Positions 1 through 6,119 of a DNA stretch of 39,638 nt are shown here, in pieces; within the stretch, counting starts at the first letter, position 1, and every line of letters begins with the position of its first letter. Location of the stretch: positions 1-39,638 of IMG/VR virus record IMGVR_UViG_3300048925_000595; one strand, given 5' to 3'. A program made the translations under genes and the position numbers. Source of the stretch: a virus. Below the pieces are notes generated by a model. The model did no database searches. It was not told the origin of the DNA and was given only the letters and a program-made list of their open reading frames with translations.

Positions 1-216
1 TTAAATAATGTGCATCCAGGTTATAACCCCTTCAAGACTATGTTCAGCAATTGCTTCGGTCTCTGTCAGATTAGCGTTAATAATTTCCGACAGTATTAAA
101 AATGCCACCATGGTGTGAAGAATACGAAAAAAATTAGCGTATTCATGGGGTAACAGACTCCAGACTCGCAATTTCATTAAGGAGCTCTTAGCATATTTAC
201 CCATAGTCTGAATCAT
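1..216 (-). CDS. Small hydrophobic protein, possibly truncated cytochrome b561-like
   Basis: A 71-residue reading frame with its stop exactly at the window edge. It has a basic N-terminus, then one hydrophobic stretch (about residues 32-48) with a histidine in the segment FFRILHTMVAF, and ends with WMHII. A membrane helix with histidines recalls the N-terminal part of cytochrome b561-type proteins, which are much longer, so this could be a truncated copy. It lies outside the prophage, on the host side of attL. The family guess is weak and the frame may not be expressed. Confidence 0.35.
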   Translation of the reverse strand: MIQTMGKYAKSSLMKLRVWSLLPHEYANFFRILHTMVAFLILSEIINANLTETEAIAEHSLEGVITWMHII

Positions 217-463
217 ACAAAAGAATTATTAGCATAACCTTAATTCTGAAAATTTCAGCAGACATTAGTTCACTTCATGATACTGATATCCATGAAATAG
301 GAATGATAACTATTATTATGATTTATTCTCTTCTGTTCTTGTTACTCAGCAGAGCCCCTATATATAATTTTAGTTTGCAGAATAATAATACTGAGTTCAT
401 TCTCAGTTCTGCCAGCAGAAAAACCGGCTGGCAGCCCGGCACGCTTCGAGCGGATAGCATTAC

Positions 464-646
464 CCAAGCATTCTGGCGCGCGGTAAAAAAGCGGTGTATC
501 ACAGAGCAAAAGCCCGCAGTCTTGCTTCCCGGCTTTACGAGCGGGAATACGGCGCGGAATTTGCTCAGAAACCATTGGGGCATAAATCGATGAAAATGAC
601 GAACGTTTATCCTGATAGCCGCGGTACCGAGTGGACGGAGATATAG
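464..646 (+). pseudogene. C-terminal remnant of a lambda-type phage integrase
   Basis: Read in the frame that ends at TAG 644-646, this stretch encodes the end of a tyrosine recombinase: a region like ARSLASRLYEREYG, then FAQKPLGHKS, then the tyrosine segment NVYPDSRGTEWTEI. It parallels the lambda integrase C-terminus (FAQHLLGHKS, then a catalytic Tyr, then RGREWDKIE). Only about 60 codons remain, there is no start, and the Arg and His-x-x-Arg part of the active site is missing. It differs from the P2-type integrase at 35897, so it is a scar of another prophage at this locus. An unrelated frame (303-593) overlaps it and is not credible. Confidence 0.7.
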
Positions 647-650
647 ACCG

Positions 651-741
651 GATTTAGGATTTAGGATTTAGGATTTAGGATTTAGGATTTAGGATTTAGG
701 ATTTAGGATTTAGGATTTAGGATTTAGGATTTAGGATTTAG
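651..741. repeat. Perfect tandem heptamer repeat, 13 copies of GATTTAG
   Basis: Thirteen uninterrupted copies of the 7-bp unit GATTTAG fill 651-741, starting five bases after the stop of the integrase remnant and ending 35 bp before attL. Copies are identical, which points to recent expansion by slippage. A 7-bp unit would shift the frame if it were in a gene, but no convincing gene spans it. Copy number is likely to vary between isolates. Confidence 0.97.
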
Positions 742-776
742 GGAGATGATAAAATTATCTTTATAAATCAAATAGT

Positions 777-794
777 AAAAAAAAGACCGAATAC
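777..794. other. attL core: left copy of 18-bp attachment repeat
   Basis: Eight A residues followed by GACCGAATAC. The same 18 bases occur at 39057-39074, where they are the 3' arm and U-tract of the SdsR terminator. The left copy has only half of that hairpin, as expected for a duplicated attachment core. Everything between the copies is a full P2-type phage, so they mark the prophage ends. Confidence 0.92.
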
Positions 795-832
795 TAGTCA
801 AATCTATATAAATCAATTAATTACATCAAAAA

Positions 833-852
833 ATGGCGATAAGATGGCGGCA
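833..852 (+). promoter_or_regulatory. Putative integrase arm-type site, attL side
   Basis: A 20-base element beginning ATGGCGATAAG and ending TGGCGGCA lies 38 bp inside attL. A copy matching at 17 of 20 positions, in the same orientation, lies at 38951-38970 about 85 bp inside attR. Each contains two spaced TGGCG units. P2-family integrases bind short repeated arm sites on both sides of the core, so these are good arm-site candidates. The role is inferred. Confidence 0.5.
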
Positions 853-954
853 TCCGATTTTTAGCAACTAGTCTTTGTTGCAATGCAGTATCTAATTCTT
901 GTATAACCGTATTTAATGGGGTGTAAGTAGTTAACTTTAAGATCATGTGAGATT

Positions 955-1845
955 ATGAGCAAACAAAATATTATCAGCAATATAGATAACAGAATCTTGG
1001 ATGAGCTTGTCGGAAAAATATCCTTTTTAATAAAAAATGGTTTTAACGACTCACGTAAGGTGATTTTTCTGTGTGGTAAAGATAAAAGCGCAAAAGATAG
1101 TACACGTGCAAAAATATCAGAACTATTAATTTTAGACAAAAACTTCCAACTAGCATATCCAGAAGATTTATTTGAAGATGTTCTTGAGGGGCAAGCAAAG
1201 AATAGTTTATTAGACTTAGAAACTCATTTGGCAGATGCCGTAGATTTAATAGTTCTGATTCCTGAGAGTCCCGGCTCATTTGCAGAGCTTGGCGCATTCG
1301 CAATGAAAACGGAGCTAGCTGAAAAAATGCTTGTTTTAAGGCAAAGCAAATATAAATCAGATAAAAGTTTTATTAATCATGGTCCCATAAGGTTAGTTAG
1401 AGCAGCTAAGGGACAGATACTAGACATTCCTAATGTTTTAAATATTAGAGATAAAGAACACACCAAACCTATTATTGATCAAATCAAAAGCATGCTCCCC
1501 CCAGGGCGACAAAAAAAACACATCGACAATATATTGATGTTTCACGAACATATTCTTTTAATAATTTACCTTTTCGATAAAGCAAGCACTAACTCTATAA
1601 GAATCATACTGAGTAAAATTCTTGCAAGAGATTTTACCATTCAGGATAACATTGGATTTGACGCAGCACTTCATTCTTTAATAAGAGCTTCCCTTATCGA
1701 AAAATCTGGTGAAGTTTTCATTATTACTTCGGATGGATACAATGACATAAATCTAAAATATTATTCTATTAATGAATTAAATAAACTTAGAATAATAATA
1801 ATGAATAAACAATTGTGTAGACACAAGAATTTGATTGATCAATAA
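955..1845 (+). CDS. Retron effector: nucleoside deoxyribosyltransferase-like plus winged helix
   Basis: This 296-residue protein matches the effector of retron Eco1 (Ec86). The N-terminal half is a nucleoside deoxyribosyltransferase-like fold with FLCG (38-41), YPEDLFED (68-75) and the active-site segment ESPGSFAELGAF (104-115). The C-terminal third looks like the winged-helix DNA-binding domain of that family. In Eco1-type systems the effector forms a complex with the reverse transcriptase and msDNA, is held inactive, and acts toxically when phage disturbs the complex. The gene is AT-rich and lies 7 bases before the retron RNA, with the reverse transcriptase behind it. The ATG at 955 has only a weak ribosome site. 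Function by homology is strong; the trigger is unknown. Confidence 0.93.
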   Translation: MSKQNIISNIDNRILDELVGKISFLIKNGFNDSRKVIFLCGKDKSAKDSTRAKISELLILDKNFQLAYPEDLFEDVLEGQAKNSLLDLETHLADAVDLIVLIPESPGSFAELGAFAMKTELAEKMLVLRQSKYKSDKSFINHGPIRLVRAAKGQILDIPNVLNIRDKEHTKPIIDQIKSMLPPGRQKKHIDNILMFHEHILLIIYLFDKASTNSIRIILSKILARDFTIQDNIGFDAALHSLIRASLIEKSGEVFIITSDGYNDINLKYYSINELNKLRIIIMNKQLCRHKNLIDQ

Positions 1846-1852
1846 TAATTTC

Positions 1853-2084
1853 ACTAGCCCCTAAGCGGGATCAAGTTGATGTTGTAGGCCTTTAGCTTCA
1901 TTCAACAAGGTTCAGCGGATAGAGAGTTGTTACTCTATACCCAAGATTAAGCTTTGTATTGGCAACAGGATCTAGGAAACACAACTACGCTCTCGTAGTT
2001 GTGCCACCTAAGTCCTATTGCAGATGAAACGTAAGCCCGCCCCGCGGCCTTCCGTTCCATCTACTTCAGTCGTTAGGGGCTAGT
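1853..2084 (+). ncRNA. Retron msr-msd noncoding RNA
   Basis: The ends form the retron a1/a2 repeat: ACTAGCCCCTAA (1853-1864) and its exact reverse complement at 2073-2084. After a1 comes AAGCGGGA; by comparison with Eco1 the branching guanosine is G1865. The msr part can fold at 1875-1906 and 1919-1938 (ATAGAG/CTCTAT). The msd part holds a long hairpin at 1962-2021 whose tip is a perfect 10-bp stem (1980-1989 with 1994-2003) and CTCT loop, and a second hairpin at 2022-2062 (AGATG and AACG arms, one mismatch). The segment TTCAGTC just before a2 parallels TTCTGAC of Eco1, where msDNA synthesis starts. It lies directly before the reverse transcriptase. Exact msDNA ends are inferred. Confidence 0.9.
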
Positions 2085-2118
2085 ACAAATTTTCTAGTTT
2101 ATTTTATGGAGTATTTGA

Positions 2119-3054
2119 ATGATTGAGCAGGGTCAGGGAATTTACACTCAAAGAATGCTTTCACTACCGCTATTACAAGACATTCATGACCTTTCTACAA
2201 AAACTAGATTGCCATCGATACTTCTTGCGAAATACAATCATAATAACTCTAAATATTACCATCACATTTTAATGCGTAAAAAAAGTGGCGGTTTAAGGCC
2301 AATAGATAGTCCGAATGCAGAATTAAAAGCCATACAGAAATGGATATTACGCAATATACTATCATGTTTAAAACCATCACCCTACGCAAAAGGTTTTATA
2401 TTAGGAAAGTCCATTCACGACAACGCTAAACCTCATTATAACAAGCAATATATACTTTCATTAGATTTAAATAATTTCTTTGGAACTGTTAAGGCAAGCC
2501 ATGTGTTTTCCATATTCCATTCCATTGGATACTCTAAAAAAATATCCTATTTATTAACATCGATATGTACTTTAGACGGTGTCCTACCTCAGGGAGCACC
2601 GACCTCACCATACCTTTCTAATTTAGTTTGCCTCAGACTTGATCATAGGATTGGTAAATATTGTGATAATAAAGCGCTAACGTATACTCGTTATGCCGAT
2701 GATATCTGCATTTCGGGAAATAAGTTGAGTGTGATTAAGAAAGCCCAGGTTACCATTAAGAACATTATAATTAACGAAGGTTATACAGTTAATAAACGTA
2801 AAGAATTACTTTCTGGACCAAAATCAAGTAGACAGGTTACAGGTCTAGTCGTAACTCCTGATATCGGCATTGGTAGGGAAAAGTACAATCATTATAGGAA
2901 AACCATTTTCATGGAATTCAAGAAGAATCCTGCTGAGTCAGAATTTATGATTTCAGGAATACTCTCCTTTGTCAAAAGCGTGGATGTAAAAAGACATAAG
3001 AAATTATACAGCTATTATAAGAGCCTTATAATTAAAAATCCTAGCATGTGCTAA
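2119..3054 (+). CDS. Retron reverse transcriptase, Eco1/Ec86-like
   Basis: A 311-residue retron reverse transcriptase that copies the msd part of the RNA upstream into branched msDNA primed from a 2'-OH. Visible motifs: LDLNNFF (115-121) with the first catalytic Asp, the retron NAxxH motif (NAKPH, 102-106), LPQGAPTSP (156-164), the catalytic RYADD (191-195), and the VTG motif (240-242) followed by IGREKY as in Eco1. Length is normal for the family (Eco1 is 320). GGAG stands 8 bases before the ATG. Its last 14 bases overlap the end of the convergent repressor gene, so the retron is packed tightly against the phage immunity region. Confidence 0.96.
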   Translation: MIEQGQGIYTQRMLSLPLLQDIHDLSTKTRLPSILLAKYNHNNSKYYHHILMRKKSGGLRPIDSPNAELKAIQKWILRNILSCLKPSPYAKGFILGKSIHDNAKPHYNKQYILSLDLNNFFGTVKASHVFSIFHSIGYSKKISYLLTSICTLDGVLPQGAPTSPYLSNLVCLRLDHRIGKYCDNKALTYTRYADDICISGNKLSVIKKAQVTIKNIIINEGYTVNKRKELLSGPKSSRQVTGLVVTPDIGIGREKYNHYRKTIFMEFKKNPAESEFMISGILSFVKSVDVKRHKKLYSYYKSLIIKNPSMC

Positions 3055-3943
3055 ATTTGCCAACAACAACGCCCTTTGGAACAACATCCCCTATTTTGCA
3101 TTCAAAGCTAGCTCCATTGCCAGTTACGTTCAATATATTTCCTGGCTTTCTTACAACAGTGTATATATCTTGAATTCCATCAATATCTAGAAGCCATAAG
3201 CCATTTGATATATCTTCGTGGTTGATATTGATAAGCCAATTCTCAAAAGCTTTTCTTATAAAAATTAATCCATCAATTTTATATTCTTCAGGTAAGAATC
3301 CCTTCCCCATCTTAACCATTCCATTCGGATCCAACCTGCCCATCTGCAACACTTTTTGGGGTATATAAGCCAAATCGTCATGTTCGCTTTGCCGGCTTAC
3401 ACTCTTAGAGAACGGCTCTCCAGCACCTATTGATAACCACTCAAGGGCAACCCCCGTATCTAGCGCACAAGTTATCACTACATCTCCAGGAAAATATTCT
3501 CGGCGAACCCATGTACTTATGGTACCGGTTGATATCCCTAGATATTCACTTAATTCTTTTTGAGTAGCGAATCCGTATGCATTCATGACTCTCTGAAGGA
3601 CAGTCTTTCCGCCGGTTGAAAGCATTTTTTCAATAAGAGCTTTACCTCTCTCTTTTGGTGAGGGGGCACAACCAATACCAACATGATTGATATTTGCATT
3701 TGCAAATTCACCAGTAACTAACCAACGAAGATCCGTATCTGTATCTAAAGCACATTTAATGATCGGGTTACCAGGAACACTATCACGCTGAAGCCAACCA
3801 CTAATGTTATTGGCTGGAATACCAAGCGCCTCAGCTAAGCTTTTCTGAGAGTTTACTCCATAAGCAGACATCAATCTGTTCAGAATTTCCTGACTATCCA
3901 TCTTTTCGCCAATCATAAATGCACCGAAGTGATAAAAAAACAT
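3041..3943 (-). CDS. cI: 186-type CI repressor with duplicated DNA-binding module
   Basis: Lysogeny repressor facing left, divergent from cox. Two homologous N-terminal modules are present: residues 20-79 and 115-174, each running from an (I/V)LxRxMxAYG start through GI..xISxW, PG, CALDT to LxWL. By hand alignment they share 29 of 60 residues without a gap. The C-terminal part (about 210-300) resembles the 186 CI oligomerisation domain (NGLWLLDIDG, then FECKIGDV). 186 CI is 192 residues with a single module, so this protein carries an extra one. Start choice is uncertain: ATGs at 3943, 3916 and 3901 all lack a strong ribosome site, and MDSQEIL at 3901 is the shortest form. Confidence 0.88.
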   Translation of the reverse strand: MFFYHFGAFMIGEKMDSQEILNRLMSAYGVNSQKSLAEALGIPANNISGWLQRDSVPGNPIIKCALDTDTDLRWLVTGEFANANINHVGIGCAPSPKERGKALIEKMLSTGGKTVLQRVMNAYGFATQKELSEYLGISTGTISTWVRREYFPGDVVITCALDTGVALEWLSIGAGEPFSKSVSRQSEHDDLAYIPQKVLQMGRLDPNGMVKMGKGFLPEEYKIDGLIFIRKAFENWLININHEDISNGLWLLDIDGIQDIYTVVRKPGNILNVTGNGASFECKIGDVVPKGVVVGKFSTC

Positions 3944-3969
3944 TTACCAAATCGCTTTTACGATCTAAA

Positions 3970-3991
3970 GTGACAACACACCACATGTCAC
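3970..3991. promoter_or_regulatory. Putative immunity operator (inverted repeat)
   Basis: A perfect inverted repeat, GTGACA (3970-3975) and TGTCAC (3986-3991) with a 10-bp gap, sits in the 87-bp interval between the divergent cI and cox genes. That is where CI and Apl/Cox operators lie in 186-type phages. Which protein binds here cannot be told from sequence. Confidence 0.5.
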
Positions 3992-4030
3992 ACAGTAGAA
4001 CTCAAAACGACTAAAAGGAGATTTTGCTTT

Positions 4031-4447
4031 ATGTCTCATCAGAATGCAATTCAAGTACAAGCCGATAAGACGCCGTTATCTAAGGAACTGTTGAACTCTG
4101 TCGTATCCCAGTTGCTACCGGCCTTGGAGTCAGCCCTGTCTGCAACTATTGTGAACTCAATAAGTTTGCAACTGACTACGCTCGCCAATTCCCCAACAAT
4201 CTCTAAGAAAGATTTTGCTGCAATTAATGGTATCAGCTCCGCAGTCCTCGAAAAGTGGATCGCGAATGGCGTCGTCCTGCTCGCACCTACGCCTTCAACC
4301 ACAATCACCCAGCAACGCAAAAACCGAAAAACAGGTCAAATGCAAACTGTCGTTATGGAACGTCATGGCAATGCCCTGATCAATCTTGAGGCCTGGCGTG
4401 AGAAAAACCGTCAGCAAGCCATCAAGTGCCGCTACATAAATCGTTGA
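4031..4447 (+). CDS. Cox/Apl-like regulatory protein
   Basis: First gene of the rightward early operon, 138 residues, preceded by AGGAG. It fits the phage regulatory Cox family: a helix-turn-helix region around residues 55-80 (ISKKDFAAINGISSAVLEKW) followed by a basic stretch with QQRKNRKTGQ. In P2 and 186 the protein in this position (Cox or Apl) both represses the lysogenic promoter and acts as excisionase. It faces away from cI across the putative operator. The N-terminal 50 residues are a longer extension than in P2 Cox (91 residues). Confidence 0.75.
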   Translation: MSHQNAIQVQADKTPLSKELLNSVVSQLLPALESALSATIVNSISLQLTTLANSPTISKKDFAAINGISSAVLEKWIANGVVLLAPTPSTTITQQRKNRKTGQMQTVVMERHGNALINLEAWREKNRQQAIKCRYINR

Positions 4448-4478
4448 GTCAGATTATTCAAACTATTAGGGACTAACA

Positions 4479-4985
4479 ATGTTTGATTATCGCGTTTCCA
4501 AACACGCTCACTTTGACGATGCATGTAAGGCATTTGTGACTCGTCATAACCTTACCGAGCTTGCCGCGCTGATGGGGACTAAACCCCAAATACTGCGCAA
4601 TAAGTTCAACCCTGAACAACCTCATAAACTTACCTGTGAGGAAGTTCTTTTAATCACTGATCTGACTGAGGACGCTACCCTTCTCGATGGCATGCTGGCA
4701 CAGATAAATTGCCTGCCGTCAGTTCCGGTCAATGAAATTGCTACTTCTAATCTTTCAACCTACGCACTACAGGCAACTGCCGCCGTAGGTTCTATTGCAG
4801 CTGATGCAGTAAAAGGTGGCACTGTAAGTTCTCAGCGTCGAATGTCCTTACTTGAAGGTGTAAATGCCGGTATTCGCCATCTGTCACTGATCGGTTTAGT
4901 CGTACAAGGCCGAGTGCAGGCATCCCCTGCCCTGGCATCCGCAGTTGGTGCCATTGCAAGCGTCACAACAAATGGGCTGATGTGA
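4479..4985 (+). CDS. cII: Phage regulatory protein CII
   Basis: A 168-residue protein of the P2/186 CII family. It begins MFDYRVSKHAHFDDACKAF and contains a helix-turn-helix-like segment (LTELAALMGTKPQILRNKFNP, about 25-45) followed by LTCEEVLLITDLTED. In 186 CII activates the promoter that establishes cI expression. It is the second early gene, between the Cox-like gene and a Fil-like gene, the 186 order (cI, apl, cII, fil). Confidence 0.88.
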   Translation: MFDYRVSKHAHFDDACKAFVTRHNLTELAALMGTKPQILRNKFNPEQPHKLTCEEVLLITDLTEDATLLDGMLAQINCLPSVPVNEIATSNLSTYALQATAAVGSIAADAVKGGTVSSQRRMSLLEGVNAGIRHLSLIGLVVQGRVQASPALASAVGAIASVTTNGLM

Positions 4986-4987
4986 CT

Positions 4988-5158
4988 ATGGCTGTTTCTA
5001 TTGCTCCATTTTTAAAACAGCAAAGCCCATCTCGCCACTTCGGCAATGGTTGCATCGAGTTGCCAGGTGGAAAGCGTTGGAATCCTTCAATGTCACAAGC
5101 CACTGCCCCGCAGGCCGTGAGAAATTCAAAACCGCTTTTGAAGCGTCTGTTTAGTTGA
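4988..5158 (+). CDS. Fil-like small protein (DUF2724-type)
   Basis: A 56-residue frame starting 2 bases after cII stops, so it is probably translationally coupled. It begins MAVSIAPFLKQQSPSRHFGN and continues CIELPGGKRW, which fits the small phage filamentation protein family named after 186 Fil. In 186 Fil is an early protein that causes host filamentation when overexpressed. Family assignment is from memory of the motif. Confidence 0.68.
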   Translation: MAVSIAPFLKQQSPSRHFGNGCIELPGGKRWNPSMSQATAPQAVRNSKPLLKRLFS

Positions 5159-5165
5159 GGTGATT

Positions 5166-5468
5166 ATGTCTTTAGTGAATGAAGAACATATTCAAATAGG
5201 CAAAAAACATCTTTCCCGAATTAAAGAGATGTTTGATTTCAGAAAGAATGTAGCGCAGGAAACATTTGATACTCAGCCGCTGCATATGCGTAGAACAATC
5301 TGTTTTCATGCTGGCTTATCTCGCCGCCATCTTGAGATGAAGTTTGCTGAATTAACACCGACGGAAAGGCATCAAGTAGTTGCGGCGCTAAATTCTTTGC
5401 TTGGTTTAACTGAATCACTGCCGAAATTTATCAGTGAAGATGACTGCAAGATAAACATTAAACACTAA
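5166..5468 (+). CDS. Conserved P2/186-type early protein, unknown function
   Basis: A 100-residue early-operon protein. The ATG at 5166 is chosen because GAGG stands 5 bases upstream; an upstream GTG at 5160 is possible. It is mixed-charge and helical with a central RRTICFHAGLSRRHLEMKF stretch that could be a helix-turn-helix. No cysteines suggest metal binding and no signal peptide is visible. It sits where P2-like phages carry small genes of unknown function between fil and A. Confidence 0.7.
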   Translation: MSLVNEEHIQIGKKHLSRIKEMFDFRKNVAQETFDTQPLHMRRTICFHAGLSRRHLEMKFAELTPTERHQVVAALNSLLGLTESLPKFISEDDCKINIKH

Positions 5469-5533
5469 CCCAAATTCAAATTAACTGGCGTCAACCCGCC
5501 GGTCATTCTTTTGCCCAAAACAGGAGTTCTTAT

Positions 5534-5812
5534 ATGAAAAATATGATTGATAACACCCGTCAGAATATTGTTGATTTGCCAGTTATGGGCATTGATTTAG
5601 CTTCACCAGAACGCGATTACATCTCAGTTCCTGATTTATCGTTGATGCTCGACACTGCTCGTAATGAAGAACGCGCCAATCGAGCGGTTGTATTTGCTGG
5701 CCGCCTGGAAGCGATTGCCAGTTTTATCCTCAAACGTGAAATGACAGGGATTGAAGCTGCGGAGGCACTACGCATTGAAGCTAACCGAATCCAAAGTGAA
5801 GCGGAGGCGTAA
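5534..5812 (+). CDS. DUF2732-type small phage protein
   Basis: A 92-residue acidic, helical protein preceded by a good ribosome site (CAGGAG). The C-terminal half (RNEERANRAVVFAGRLEAIA, then GIEAAEALRIEANRIQSEA) looks like the DUF2732 family found just before the zinc-finger gene and A in P2-like phages. Function is unknown. It overlaps no neighbour; the next gene starts 2 bases after its stop. Confidence 0.75.
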   Translation: MKNMIDNTRQNIVDLPVMGIDLASPERDYISVPDLSLMLDTARNEERANRAVVFAGRLEAIASFILKREMTGIEAAEALRIEANRIQSEAEA

Positions 5813-5814
5813 CA

Positions 5815-6039
5815 ATGGCTGATGTAATCGATACCGCCCAGGAGCGCGCTGATCTCGTCCTTTCCGCCCAAATCCAAGCCGCCCGCGCAACTGTTGCAGG
5901 CGTTTCCGCAATGTTCTGCATCGAGTGTAATCGTCCGATACCAGAGGAACGCCGTGCAGCTCTGCCAGGGGTTGAGCTTTGTGTTTACTGCAAAGAACTG
6001 GCTGAGTTGAACGCCAGACATTACAGAGGAAACAAGTGA
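5815..6039 (+). CDS. TraR/DksA-type C4 zinc-finger protein
   Basis: A 74-residue protein with two CxxC pairs (MFCIECNRPIPEERR and LCVYCKELAE, residues about 35-59), the short TraR/DksA zinc finger found in P2-like phages. Larger members bind the RNA polymerase secondary channel; small phage forms often lack the full coiled coil and their role is unclear. The ribosome site GGAGG lies inside the preceding gene, indicating coupling. Confidence 0.85.
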   Translation: MADVIDTAQERADLVLSAQIQAARATVAGVSAMFCIECNRPIPEERRAALPGVELCVYCKELAELNARHYRGNK

Positions 6040-6119
6040 TCGTTTTCTCAGTGGCATTACTCATCCTGGCCGGTGTTAACGCTGGCTATCTGGTCATTGA
6101 TATCAAAGACGGTATGTAA
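6036..6119 (+). CDS. 27-residue putative membrane peptide
   Basis: A small frame from GTG 6036, overlapping the zinc-finger stop, to TAA 6117-6119, which shares one base with the ATG of gene A (TAATG). It encodes MIVFSVALLILAGVNAGYLV and a short charged tail, one clear hydrophobic helix. The double overlap suggests it couples translation of A to the operon. No tool-based support for expression. Confidence 0.5.
   Translation: MIVFSVALLILAGVNAGYLVIDIKDGM

Noticed and set aside
303-593. 96-residue + strand frame upstream of attL
   Set aside because: It runs out of frame through the integrase remnant, whose true frame ends at 644-646; its second half is a shadow.
651-741. CRISPR array or telomere
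   Set aside because: Repeat unit is 7 bp with no spacers, so it is not CRISPR; likeness to plant telomere repeats is coincidental in a bacterial chromosome.
2073-2084. Rho-independent terminator formed by 1853-1864 and 2073-2084
   Set aside because: The repeats are over 200 bp apart and match the retron a1/a2 pair; no U-run follows.
5768-6064. Minus-strand frames opposite the DUF2732 and zinc-finger genes
   Set aside because: Lie antisense to genes with good ribosome sites and known families.
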